From NCBI GenBank assembly GCA_964391185.1, contig CAYMIX010000004.1:89199-153198 (forward strand): a DNA stretch of 64,000 bases. The letters run 5' to 3'. Positions 1 to 7,602 of the stretch are shown here, piece after piece. The notes beneath the pieces were generated by a model, which worked only from the letters and a program-made list of their open reading frames with translations, was not told the origin of the DNA and ran no database searches. Made by a program: the position numbers and the translations under genes. The first letter of the stretch is position 1, and every line of letters begins with the position of its first letter. Source of the DNA: JAKQEM01 sp964391185 (GTDB lineage: Bacteria; Patescibacteriota; Gracilibacteria; Peribacterales; Peribacteraceae).

Positions 1-840
1 TTTGATTACATCGATTATTGTTGTATCGCTGATGCCCAATTCCTGTGCGACACGCGTTGCAGCACCAATGTTACTCAAGTTATGTGCGCCGAGTAATTTT
101 GTTTCTTCTATCGCAACTGGAGCATCTTCAGCGGAGAAGGGGAGTTTGCGAGCTGCTCCTTCTTTTGCGATTTCGATCGCTCCATGGGAAGACTGATTGA
201 AGAACAACATGTCATCAGCCTTCTGGAAACGTGCGATGTGTTTCTTGGCTTCCAAATATGCATCGATACTTCCATGGTAATCCAAATGTTCCGGGAAAAA
301 GCTCGTGACCACGGCTATGTGCGGGCTCGTTGTAAGAAGCATGAGTTGATAGCTGCTCATTTCCAATACAACGTACGTTCCTTTTTTGACATCAGCTAGA
401 TGTGCAATCGCGGGGTCTCCGATATTTCCCAAGAGTAGTACATCTTTTTTTGCAGCCGAAAGAATCGCCGCGATCAGACTCGAAGTCGTACTTTTTCCTT
501 TGGATCCTGTGACGCCGATGATGGTTGCTCCATGGTCGGCGATGGTATCGAGGAAGACTTGTGTGCTCGTGGTAAGTGGTAAGTGGGATGTGTCAGGCAA
601 TTCCTTTGGAGGGATGCCTGGGGATGTAACAATCACATCGAATTTATTCAGATTATGTAACCAACCTGAACCAACTTGTAACCAATGTTTTGCGTTCTCC
701 GACTTCACAGATTCATCTTTATCAGCAATCGTTATTTCGCATGTAGGAGCGAATTTCTCGAGAGCGCTTACAACAGCTTTTCCTTCGCGACCGTAGCCGA
801 GGACGCATATATTTTTGCCGGCAAAGTCTGCGATCTTCAT
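1..840 (-). CDS. murD: UDP-N-acetylmuramoyl-L-alanine:glutamate ligase (MurD/MurD2 type), 3' part beyond the window
   Basis: Mur ligase that adds glutamate to UDP-MurNAc-L-Ala in cytoplasmic peptidoglycan precursor synthesis. About 280 codons are visible on the minus strand; the gene runs off the left edge. The N-terminus reads as a nucleotide-binding fold (CVLGYGREG), then SPGIPP, the ATP P-loop GVTGSKGKSTTSS and the Mur-ligase motif FFPEHLDYHGS. The upstream gene murL stops at 837-839 inside this ATG (838-840), so the two are translationally coupled. Because the partner is the glutamyl epimerase MurL, this enzyme may add L-Glu (MurD2) instead of D-Glu. That is inferred from context; the acceptor-specificity region was not compared. 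Confidence 0.9.
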   Translation of the reverse strand, partial: MKIADFAGKNICVLGYGREGKAVVSALEKFAPTCEITIADKDESVKSENAKHWLQVGSGWLHNLNKFDVIVTSPGIPPKELPDTSHLPLTTSTQVFLDTIADHGATIIGVTGSKGKSTTSSLIAAILSAAKKDVLLLGNIGDPAIAHLADVKKGTYVVLEMSSYQLMLLTTSPHIAVVTSFFPEHLDYHGSIDAYLEAKKHIARFQKADDMLFFNQSSHGAIEIAKEGAARKLPFSAEDAPVAIEETKLLGAHNLSNIGAATRVAQELGISDTTIIDVIK

Positions 841-2249
841 AGGTTCTCGATCAATGGCTTGAATGGTGCAGGAAGGCTTTCGAGTGAAGCGCTGGAAATA
901 CTTTCTTCAATCACTTCTTTCGGGTCCTTAATATGTGGTAACGCTTCAGCAATAAACATTTTCATCGCAGCAGTGTCATCGTATTGCTTTGTCTTATGTG
1001 CAAGCAAGAACGCCGCCGCTACCTCACGCGCAGTTCCGACGCATTCAAATGGCTTGTGGCCTTCGATGCCCAAGAGTTCGCGATAGAGCGGAAGCAATGC
1101 TTCATCTTCAAACAAACTGTGATTGAAGATCTGCTTCATTTCGTCTGGCTCCAAAAATGGTGCAAAAATTGCAAAGCTAAACGCGCACTTAGGACACTCG
1201 GTACACCAACGCGGCCCCACCCCACTCGTTACACGAGTGTTCCTCCCCCCTTGGGGGAGGGATTTATGGTGGGGGCGGATGTGCCAGTTGCGGTTGCAGC
1301 TGGTGAAAAGTGGCAAGTAGCGCTCGTACTGAACCAATTCATGTGCGATCTGCAATTCGCTGAGTGGTCGCAACATGCTGAAGACCGTTACATTCGGAGA
1401 AATATTCGTATGGATGTACTCATTCAATAAGTTTTCAAATTGCAGGCTCTTACTCCACTGATGATTCACATCGCGGTCGCCGTGTTTGAAGTTTCCTTCA
1501 TCTGCACTGCGTTCATTGCTGAATGCGACGTATGGATGATCTGTAAGTAACGCGATGATGACTGTGAGACAGCTCAAATATGCCGTGATAGGAATGTGTC
1601 CGTTGAGTGCACCTTCTGCATTGAGGTCGAAAAGCGCTCCGGAAAGTTTTCGTTCGATGGTAATCATCGGGAGTCCTGCAGTGCGCGCCATCTCTACAAT
1701 GTATGGATGATGACCCAAGCGAAGAAGTGTGAGTTGGAAACCAGATTTCTTGAGGAGTTCGATTGTTACTAATGAATCTTTTCCGCCACCGATGGGAACT
1801 AAGACCTTAGTGTCATGGTGAGGTGTCATGGTGAGCTCCGACGAACCACGAACCATACCCTCTTTATGTCGCACTTCGCCGAGCTCAGTGTGACACGGAA
1901 AGTTCACGATGCCCGTTGGATCAATATTATTTCTGAAGAAGAATTCTCCGAGTCCATTTTCATACACCGTTTTCCAAAACGTAGATTCTGGTTCAGAAAG
2001 TTTCTGGTTCCTCAGTTCAATTTTTTTTGGCAAACATGTTTTGTAGTAACTGATGCCACCGATCACATGGAGTGCCTGGAGTGCGCGCAGAACTTCCGGG
2101 TCTTTGCAACGGTTAAAGGGAACGTTCGCTGGCAGAACCAATCGCTCAACGAACTCGATTTCGTTATCAAGCCAATAGCGCAGTTCTATCGAGTGCGTAG
2201 GTTCATCAAAGGCAGCCGATTCAAAAACGAATGATTGATACTGTTTCAT
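837..2249 (-). CDS. murL: UDP-MurNAc-L-Ala-L-Glu epimerase (MurL)
   Basis: 470 residues. MurL converts the terminal L-Glu of UDP-MurNAc-L-Ala-L-Glu to D-Glu using ATP, an alternative to MurI plus MurD known from Xanthomonas. Seen here: a PP-loop-like motif VPIGGGKDS at residues about 151-159, the segment FSNERSADEGN, and a cysteine motif WCTECPKCAF near residue 348. The gene directly precedes and overlaps murD by 4 bp, the expected partnership. Two stretches look foreign to the family and coincide with palindromic DNA repeats: residues about 119-146, just before the PP-loop, and about 325-348, just before the cysteine motif. Both keep the frame open. Start is the ATG at 2249; no clear Shine-Dalgarno. 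Family call fairly firm; activity with the insertions is not shown. Confidence 0.82.
   Translation of the reverse strand: MKQYQSFVFESAAFDEPTHSIELRYWLDNEIEFVERLVLPANVPFNRCKDPEVLRALQALHVIGGISYYKTCLPKKIELRNQKLSEPESTFWKTVYENGLGEFFFRNNIDPTGIVNFPCHTELGEVRHKEGMVRGSSELTMTPHHDTKVLVPIGGGKDSLVTIELLKKSGFQLTLLRLGHHPYIVEMARTAGLPMITIERKLSGALFDLNAEGALNGHIPITAYLSCLTVIIALLTDHPYVAFSNERSADEGNFKHGDRDVNHQWSKSLQFENLLNEYIHTNISPNVTVFSMLRPLSELQIAHELVQYERYLPLFTSCNRNWHIRPHHKSLPQGGRNTRVTSGVGPRWCTECPKCAFSFAIFAPFLEPDEMKQIFNHSLFEDEALLPLYRELLGIEGHKPFECVGTAREVAAAFLLAHKTKQYDDTAAMKMFIAEALPHIKDPKEVIEESISSASLESLPAPFKPLIENL
1215..1275. repeat. double-hairpin palindromic repeat inserted in frame in murL
   Basis: Two perfect adjacent hairpins (CACTCGT/ACGAGTG at 1223-1239 and CTCCCCC/GGGGGAG at 1243-1259) are enclosed by an outer inverted repeat CCCCACC/GGTGGGG. 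It encodes a Gly/Arg/Ser/Pro-rich stretch between the Trp-His segment and the conserved cysteine motif of MurL. The architecture is that of an intergenic mobile palindrome, but here it is read as protein. Confidence 0.7.
1810..1896. repeat. dispersed palindromic repeat (GTGTCATGGTGAG family) in frame in murL
   Basis: The left end carries GTGTCATGGTGAG twice in tandem (1810-1822, 1823-1835); the right end CTCAGTGTGACAC (1884-1896) is its imperfect inverse. Inner words, including CCACGAACCAT, recur in the intergenic copy at 25002-25070 and, inverted, at 46620-46709. It encodes about 28 MurL residues ahead of the PP-loop. Confidence 0.7.
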
Positions 2250-2334
2250 ACGTAGGGGAAGGATAGCACGGATTGCCTTATGATTCTGCGGTTTTCTCTA
2301 AGCTCAGACTGCGCTAATATGACCCAGCTTTCGT

Positions 2335-2419
2335 GCCATGGTGGCGGAATTGGTATACGCGCGCGACTCAAAATCGCGTTCCGCAAGGATTGAGGGTTCG
2401 AGTCCCTCCCATGGCACCA
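2335..2419 (+). tRNA. tRNA-Leu (anticodon CAA)
   Basis: Acceptor stem GCCATGG pairs with CCATGGC, followed by A and an encoded CCA. The anticodon loop CTCAAAA gives anticodon CAA (Leu, reads UUG). A long variable arm (class II) is present, as expected for leucine, and the T-arm is GAGGG-TTCGAGT-CCCTC. Confidence 0.96.
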
Positions 2420-2517
2420 TTCGCAGTGGCGAACTCCTCATGGCAGTCCTTAAAGGGAGCTTCTTTTACATCCAAGCATGATCTTGATTTCCTGTTCGCC
2501 GGGAATATTCTCGGAGC

Positions 2518-2985
2518 ATGACGAGCATTGAATCACCACAACATGTAGATGTTGTTTCAGCCACAGAGATTCCACAGGGGCAAAAACCCGCAATTACTTT
2601 TACACAGGAACAACTTGTAGCTGCTTATCAGCAAATTGTTGCCGAAAGAACGGCAGAAAAAGATGCAGCGGATGCAGTTGCTGCTCATCTTTCAGCTGAG
2701 ACAGGTTTCAAATTTGAAGTGCCAATGATTGATTCTCGATCAGGGGATCAAAAAATGATGACGCCCGACAGGCACGTGCACTCCTTGGTCATGCGACTGA
2801 CCGAACATGATGATTGGGCAGGTGCACTGCGCATTCTTGCACAACATGGTGTGCACATGCGGCCTTGGTCAGGAAACTTGAGTCATGAGCCGACCGGTAC
2901 ATATGCACCACCAGCTGATTTGCATCCTGCAGCCCAGGAGAGTTATTCATTGATTATCAAAGAATTGCTCCTGGTGGATTGTTAA
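2518..2985 (+). CDS. hypothetical protein, 155 residues
   Basis: No family recognised. The protein is acidic to neutral and soluble, with no signal peptide or membrane segment. The first 50 residues are Gln/Ala/Thr-rich and probably helical (EQLVAAYQQIVAERTAEKDAADAVAAHL); the second half has many His and Trp (RHVHSLVMRLTEHDDWAG, GVHMRPWSGNLSHEP). It lies alone between tRNA-Leu and trxB. The ATG at 2518 follows GGAGC at a suitable distance. Coding is supported by a 155-codon open frame with amino-acid composition like the neighbours. Confidence 0.65.
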   Translation: MTSIESPQHVDVVSATEIPQGQKPAITFTQEQLVAAYQQIVAERTAEKDAADAVAAHLSAETGFKFEVPMIDSRSGDQKMMTPDRHVHSLVMRLTEHDDWAGALRILAQHGVHMRPWSGNLSHEPTGTYAPPADLHPAAQESYSLIIKELLLVDC

Positions 2986-3053
2986 CAGAATGAAAAAGTG
3001 GAACCGTTCGCTTCTTCACCGAGGTTCCGATTTGTCTCTTGTATCTCGTCTCT

Positions 3054-3068
3054 TGTATCTTAGATACA
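3054..3068. promoter_or_regulatory. perfect inverted repeat abutting the trxB start
   Basis: TGTATCT, one T, AGATACA: a perfect 7+7 inverted repeat that ends one base before the trxB ATG (3070) and overlaps a possible -10 box TATCTT (3056-3061). Placement fits an operator or a start-masking hairpin; no known regulator is recognised. Confidence 0.4.
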
Positions 3069-3069
3069 T

Positions 3070-3990
3070 ATGTACGACGTTTTAATCATCGGTCTCGGTT
3101 GCGCCGGATACACAGCAGCTATTTACAGTGCGCGTTACAAACTTAAAACCTATCTCGTGGGCAATGTGCAGGGTGGGCTTGGTATCACCGCTGCAGAAGT
3201 AGGGAACTGGCCTGGTGATATGGAAATCACCGGACCAGACTTGATGGAAAAGTTTCACAAGCACGCAGCAAGTTTCGAAGAAGTCACCGTGAAGCTCGCA
3301 CGTATCGATAAAATAGAAAAGATCGAAAGTGGTTTTCGTTTACATCAAGATGATGGCTGCACGGTCGATGGAAAAACAATTATCTTCGCGATGGGCAGTA
3401 ACAAGCGTCATTTGGGCGTGCCAGGGGAAGAGCGTTTATCAGGAAAAGGTGTCACGTACTGTGCGACATGCGATGCGTTCTTCTATCGTGGAAAAGATGT
3501 CGCTGTGATAGGTGGTGGAGATAGTGCCGTCGAAGGTGCTGCGATTGCCGCTCAGGTTGCGCGTCGTGTGTACCTGATCCACCGTCGCGATAGCTTCCGC
3601 GCAGAGCCATACTGGGTTGATCGTGTGAAATCCAAAGATAACGTGACGATGGTTCTCAATACGAACATCACAGAAATCTTGGGTGATCAGAAGGTATCCG
3701 GTATCAAGATCGATACGCCATTCGAGGGGTCCAACGAGATTAAAGTTGATGGTGTGTTTATCGAGATTGGTGCTGACCCAGCGACAAGCTTGGCACAGTC
3801 GATCGGTTGTACAGTGGATGCCAAAGGGTACTTAATTGTTGATAATGCGATGAAAACGCCGGTTCCAGGAGTCTATGGCGCGGGTGATATCACCAATGGA
3901 AACAATTACTTCGCCCAATTCGTCACGGCAGCAGGAGAAGGTGCTGTGGCTGCAAATAGCGCTTTTGCGTACCTGCAGGCGTCCCATTAA
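3070..3990 (+). CDS. trxB: thioredoxin-disulfide reductase
   Basis: 306 residues, normal for the low-molecular-weight class. Reduces thioredoxin with NADPH through FAD and a redox disulfide in the cytoplasm. Seen: N-terminal FAD-binding Rossmann motif GLGCAG (8-13), redox motif CATC at 131-134, NADPH-binding GGGDSAVEGA, and the C-terminal FAD motif VYGAGDI. The ATG at 3070 has no Shine-Dalgarno; the -10-like TATCTT lies 8 bases upstream, consistent with a very short leader. Monocistronic; followed by a long palindrome. Confidence 0.95.
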   Translation: MYDVLIIGLGCAGYTAAIYSARYKLKTYLVGNVQGGLGITAAEVGNWPGDMEITGPDLMEKFHKHAASFEEVTVKLARIDKIEKIESGFRLHQDDGCTVDGKTIIFAMGSNKRHLGVPGEERLSGKGVTYCATCDAFFYRGKDVAVIGGGDSAVEGAAIAAQVARRVYLIHRRDSFRAEPYWVDRVKSKDNVTMVLNTNITEILGDQKVSGIKIDTPFEGSNEIKVDGVFIEIGADPATSLAQSIGCTVDAKGYLIVDNAMKTPVPGVYGAGDITNGNNYFAQFVTAAGEGAVAANSAFAYLQASH

Positions 3991-3991
3991 A

Positions 3992-4070
3992 TTACAGTAT
4001 TAAGGGGTATGTAGTAAGGAGTACGGGATGCCCATAATACGTAATACATGACCCGTATCCCTGTTTTAGG
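3992..4070. repeat. imperfect palindrome made of reiterated short words
   Basis: Left-half words (TATTAAGGGGTA, AGTACGGGAT) return inverted in the right half (GACCCGTATCCC, ATAATACGTAATAC). Similar words occur at 42778-42855. Probably a hairpin terminator/spacer after trxB. Confidence 0.45.
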
Positions 4071-4077
4071 TAAATAC

Positions 4078-4105
4078 TTGCACTCGGAACGAAATTGTAT
4101 AGAAT
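4078..4105 (+). promoter_or_regulatory. promoter of the bL33-like gene
   Basis: TTGCAC (4078-4083), 16-base spacer, TAGAAT (4100-4105). The ATG follows after 9 bases, so the transcript would have almost no 5' leader. Confidence 0.6.
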
Positions 4106-4114
4106 CTCCCCATT

Positions 4115-4309
4115 ATGCCACGCGGTAAGCGAACTGTTTTTGCCGGCTTCTGTGCTGAATGTGGTGCTCGTATTGCGACGATGCGCTTCCACAAACAGGA
4201 CAAACAAGGTGTTTCTTGGAAGGAACACGTTGAAGGTATGCAGAAGTTCTGTGCAGACGATCGCAAGCTCGTTGCAGTGAAGTTTAAGGAAGAGAAGCAT
4301 TCCAGCTAA
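4115..4309 (+). CDS. rpmG: small zinc-ribbon-like protein, probably ribosomal protein bL33
   Basis: 64 residues, basic at the N-terminus (MPRGKR) and rich in Lys. CAEC at residues 14-17 and FCADDRK near residue 49 resemble the two knuckles of bL33, but only one Cys is left in the second. Family length is about 50-55, so this copy is slightly long. It is preceded by a good promoter. If it is bL33 it belongs to the large ribosomal subunit; if not, it is a small zinc-ribbon protein of unknown role. Assignment moderate. Confidence 0.55.
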   Translation: MPRGKRTVFAGFCAECGARIATMRFHKQDKQGVSWKEHVEGMQKFCADDRKLVAVKFKEEKHSS

Positions 4310-4329
4310 AAAGAAGTTATACTCGAACC

Positions 4330-4797
4330 GTGACCGATATGTATCGTCAGGCGGCATCGATGCTTTTGCTGAAACCCGAGAACGGGGGAGGCTATTCGAT
4401 TCTGCTTTTGCATAAGCCACGAAAGAAAGATGCATGGCAGCTCCCACAAGGAGGTGTAGAAGGAAATGAAACGCCAGAAGAGTGTGCAGTTCGCGAGCTC
4501 CAGGAGGAAGCCGGCTTATCCGATGCGCGCGTTTTGGGACGGAGCGACACCATATACCAGTACGATTTCCCGACCTCGTATAGGAGATTTCGTCCGGACA
4601 ACATCTGCGGACAGAAGATCTACTTTGTATTCGGTCTCGCGCCGCTTGGGAGTGATGTGCAGGTGGATAACAAAGAAGTCGATCAATTCCGTTGGTTGCC
4701 AGTCGAACAACTACCAAAGTTTCTCAAACGTAAAGAGTACTTAGATTTGGTGAAGCATTTGTACGACGAAGCACTGAAACTCGTAGAGATGCAGTAA
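4330..4797 (+). CDS. NUDIX hydrolase (RppH/Ap4A-hydrolase-like)
   Basis: 155 residues with GTG start. The NUDIX box GX5EX7REUXEEXGU spans residues 41-63 (GGVEGNETPEEC, then RELQEEAGL), with both metal-binding glutamates. W37-QLPQGG and the C-terminal FRWLP are typical of dinucleoside polyphosphate or RNA 5'-pyrophosphate hydrolases. The -10-like TATACT (4318-4323) ends 6 bases before GTG, so the mRNA is probably leaderless; an internal ATG at 4339 is an alternative start. Substrate not deducible. Confidence 0.88.
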   Translation: MTDMYRQAASMLLLKPENGGGYSILLLHKPRKKDAWQLPQGGVEGNETPEECAVRELQEEAGLSDARVLGRSDTIYQYDFPTSYRRFRPDNICGQKIYFVFGLAPLGSDVQVDNKEVDQFRWLPVEQLPKFLKRKEYLDLVKHLYDEALKLVEMQ

Positions 4798-4827
4798 CTG
4801 CTTACTGCTTATAGTCTGGAATGAGCT

Positions 4828-5736
4828 TTATTTTGCTATGACACCAGCCAAGACAACCGCTACTAAGCCGAAAATATATGCAGGCAAAAGAGGCTCCTGA
4901 AAAAACAAAGCTATAAGAAGTGCGGCGATCACTGGAGTAAGGAAGACAAAAGGTGCAACAAAAGAAGCTTTTCCATGTTTGAGTGCTTGAAGCCATAACA
5001 CATAAGAAAGTCCGTTGATGAGCGCACCGTTAACAAGTATTGGAAGCCATGCCATGCCCTGAGGAATGGCAAAATGTGATGTCAGCAACATCGTGAATGC
5101 TGAGAATACAGTAGCTGAGATGAAAAAGTAGACTGTTGCGCTATATGCTTCATTGTTAGATTTTTTGCTCAAGACGGAAAAGAGGCCGAAGACGCTGGCC
5201 GCAATTAAGACAATGAAATCGGCGCCGAGGTTGCTGAATTCTAATGTTTTAATCCGTCCTTTGGTAAGAACGATAAGAACTCCCAAAAATCCTAAAATGA
5301 GAGCAACAATAGTTCGTGCATTTGGGCGTTCTTTGAGGAATACAACTGAGAACAGTACAATGAATATTGGCCACGTATACTGCAAAGCAAGAACCTCGAG
5401 CCCCTGAGCATGGGCATAGCCGTGATAGAGCAAAAGGTAATAGAGAAACGTACCCAAGAATCCCAAGAAAAGGGCGTGCAGTATTCGTTTCGGTGAGTAT
5501 GCTTTCATTGAAGAAATCTTCCCTGCAAAGACTGCGGCTAAAAACACAATCACTAATGAAAGTGCACTCGACCAAAAAAGAAATTGCACATTATCCAACG
5601 TGCTCTGTCCGAATTTTGAGACAACGGGAATAAACGCCCATAGTAAGATGCAACTAAGTGTGTAGCAGATCGCTTTCATCTTCGAATTTTTAGCCTCCAT
5701 AAAGTTAGAATACCATGTTATGACACAAAGATTCAT
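4828..5736 (-). CDS. EamA/DMT-family transporter
   Basis: 302 residues with about ten hydrophobic helices in two similar halves, the EamA (drug/metabolite transporter) fold in the cytoplasmic membrane. Recognisable are SCILLWAFIPVVSKFG near the start, TWPIFIVLFSVVFLKERP at the end of the first half and PVIAALLIALFFQEPLLPAY in the second. The first 12-19 residues may be upstream of the true start; ATGs at 5700 (MEAKNSKMK) and 5679 (MKAICYT) are candidates and the latter gives the usual family N-terminus. Substrate unknown. Convergent with the NUDIX gene. Confidence 0.85.
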   Translation of the reverse strand: MNLCVITWYSNFMEAKNSKMKAICYTLSCILLWAFIPVVSKFGQSTLDNVQFLFWSSALSLVIVFLAAVFAGKISSMKAYSPKRILHALFLGFLGTFLYYLLLYHGYAHAQGLEVLALQYTWPIFIVLFSVVFLKERPNARTIVALILGFLGVLIVLTKGRIKTLEFSNLGADFIVLIAASVFGLFSVLSKKSNNEAYSATVYFFISATVFSAFTMLLTSHFAIPQGMAWLPILVNGALINGLSYVLWLQALKHGKASFVAPFVFLTPVIAALLIALFFQEPLLPAYIFGLVAVVLAGVIAK

Positions 5737-5784
5737 GTCAGTTATAGGATCAATGGTGAGCCAGATGTTTTATGCTGGGGGCTT

Positions 5785-5815
5785 GCCTGTCCGTAGACAG
5801 GCTTTGAGCTATACT
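5785..5815 (+). promoter_or_regulatory. hairpin and -10 box upstream of recF
   Basis: Perfect hairpin GCCTGTC-CGTA-GACAGGC at 5785-5802, followed by TATACT at 5810-5815. The recF GTG starts 8 bases later. The hairpin occupies the place of a -35 region and could be an operator or a repeat; no good -35 hexamer is seen. Confidence 0.45.
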
Positions 5816-5823
5816 CTTTTTCT

Positions 5824-6939
5824 GTGCGAATCATTTCATTTTCCCTCGAGCAATTCCGCAACTATTCCGTACAAGCGGTTCATTTAACGGATGAAGATAT
5901 CCAGTTGTTTGTCGGACGGAACGGAAGCGGCAAAACGAACTTACTCGAAGCGTTATCGATCCTTTCGATTACGCGTTCATGCCGCGGCAAAGACGATACT
6001 GATATGGTGCAGTGGGAAAAGGGTCACTACCGCATTCGTGCAGTTGTCCGGTCGGATAGTGGCGACGAGCATCGTCTCGAGGCGGTATGTGAGCTAAATC
6101 CTCGCAAGCGCAAAGCATTCTTTATCAATGACGTTCGCACACAACTTCCAGGATTCGTTGGGTTCCTTCCAAGCGTTGCGTTTTTGCCGCAGGATCTCGA
6201 ACTCTTTAGTGGAGCACCTGCGGAACGTCGCAGATTTTTAGATCAACTACTGAGCCAGTTAAATGCAGATTATTTGGTGTACCTCTCGCATTATCAAAAA
6301 ATTCTGCACCAACGTAATGCGTTACTGAAGCGCATCAATGCCGGGGCAGATTCCCCAGATTCGTTAGACTTGTGGGATCGCGAACTTGCGATGCGTGCGT
6401 CGCATATCACACTCGCACGTCTTGAATTGATCGAAACATTGAATCTTTCGTTCCTGGAAGAACTGCAAAGTCTTGGAGAAACATGGACTGATGTACGTCT
6501 TCAATACGATCGCAAAACACAGAGTCGCATCGCTCCAGAGCTTGAAGCGGAACTGATGGCATTACTCAAGACGAATCGTGAACGTGATGTGATTGTGCAG
6601 TCGACAACAGTCGGTCCGCATCGTGATGATTGGCAGGTATTCCGCAATGGGCGAGCACTCCCAAGCTTTGCTTCACGCGGCCAAGAACGAGTCGCAGTGC
6701 TTGCGTTGCTACTCCTCGAAGTTTCCTATTTAGAATTGCGAAGAGGGGAGAAACCGGTGATCTTACTCGACGATGCGTTCTCTGAGCTCGATGATGAACA
6801 TCAAGAAGCATTGCTCGATGGATTCCGTGGATATCAAGTGTTGATGACTGCTACGCGCGTGCCTCCCAATGCAAAGAATGCAACAGTGTTTCCGGTTACA
6901 CCTGGAGTGGTCGGAGCTGTGGATTTAGTGACGCATTGA
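5824..6939 (+). CDS. recF: DNA replication and repair protein RecF
   Basis: 371 residues, normal length. SMC-like ATPase that loads RecA at gaps with RecO and RecR. Walker A GRNGSGKTN at residues 31-39, the RecF signature GAPAERRRFLDQLLS around 137-151, and Walker B/D-loop ILLDDAFSELDDEHQ near 318-332. GTG start at 5824 with a -10 box 8 bases upstream, so probably leaderless. Not beside dnaA or dnaN as in many bacteria. Its last 44 bp overlap the convergent end of ruvC. Confidence 0.95.
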   Translation: MRIISFSLEQFRNYSVQAVHLTDEDIQLFVGRNGSGKTNLLEALSILSITRSCRGKDDTDMVQWEKGHYRIRAVVRSDSGDEHRLEAVCELNPRKRKAFFINDVRTQLPGFVGFLPSVAFLPQDLELFSGAPAERRRFLDQLLSQLNADYLVYLSHYQKILHQRNALLKRINAGADSPDSLDLWDRELAMRASHITLARLELIETLNLSFLEELQSLGETWTDVRLQYDRKTQSRIAPELEAELMALLKTNRERDVIVQSTTVGPHRDDWQVFRNGRALPSFASRGQERVAVLALLLLEVSYLELRRGEKPVILLDDAFSELDDEHQEALLDGFRGYQVLMTATRVPPNAKNATVFPVTPGVVGAVDLVTH

Positions 6940-7399
6940 GCGCTCCATACACTGCAAGCGCCAGTGCATCCGCAGCATCATCAGGTTTAGGTATTTGATC
7001 AAGCTTTAGCAAATGCACAAGCATTGTCTGCACCTGCAATTTATCTGCTGAACCATCACCGGTAATTCCTAGTTTCATTTGCAATGGCGTTGGTTCGATC
7101 ATTGGGATCCCACGCTGTGCAACAGTGAGGACAATCACTCCGCGTGCGTGTGCGACATCGAGCGCAGTCTTTTCGTTTGTTGCGAAGAAGAGCTTTTCTA
7201 TCACGACTAGCTCAGGTTTAAAATCATCGATAAATTCCGCGAGATCTTTTTGGATTTCCATCAGTCTATCCGAAAGGGGGAGTCCTGCTTTTGTCTGAAT
7301 GGTCAGCCAATCAGGGTTTTTCATATCATGCGGACCATTCGCATCGATTGTTCCAATGCCGACGGTGGCCAAGCCTGGGTCTATTCCAAGGATGCGCAT
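6896..7399 (-). CDS. ruvC: crossover junction endodeoxyribonuclease RuvC
   Basis: 167 residues. Resolves Holliday junctions with RuvAB. RNase H-like fold with the acidic catalytic set: D7 in GIDPG, E68 in VIEKLFF, and D141/D144 in the DAADALA motif near the C-terminus. The start at 7399 is the first ATG and gives the canonical MRILGIDPG. It overlaps recF tail to tail by 44 bp, which is unusual for two essential-type repair genes and fixes both C-termini. Confidence 0.95.
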   Translation of the reverse strand: MRILGIDPGLATVGIGTIDANGPHDMKNPDWLTIQTKAGLPLSDRLMEIQKDLAEFIDDFKPELVVIEKLFFATNEKTALDVAHARGVIVLTVAQRGIPMIEPTPLQMKLGITGDGSADKLQVQTMLVHLLKLDQIPKPDDAADALALAVYGALNASLNPQLRPLQV

Positions 7400-7435
7400 A
7401 GATGGATTGTACTCGCCGTTGCCATCCTTCGCGAC

Positions 7436-7516
7436 GGCCGCAGTGTGTCATGGTGAGGGATTTTGCGCACAAAATTGTCGCAAGTCATCACACTGCGGCC
7501 TCCTCAGGACGACACG
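7436..7516. repeat. dispersed palindromic repeat copy
   Basis: Perfect 12-bp arms GGCCGCAGTGTG (7436-7447) and CACACTGCGGCC (7489-7500), the left arm running into GTGTCATGGTGAGG and the right followed by TCCTCAGGACGACAC. Same family as at 1810, 25002 and 46620. It lies upstream of ruvC, between divergent genes. Confidence 0.75.
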
Positions 7517-7602
7517 GCTGGTAGTAGTCTATTGACATTCTACTAAATAGGTATGTATTACCGTACTCAAAACAGTGATTTTGGGCTATAATGAGAGGAA
7601 AC

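Noticed and set aside
2333..2521. 62-codon frame across tRNA-Leu
   Set aside because: It simply translates the tRNA; the tRNA structure is complete.
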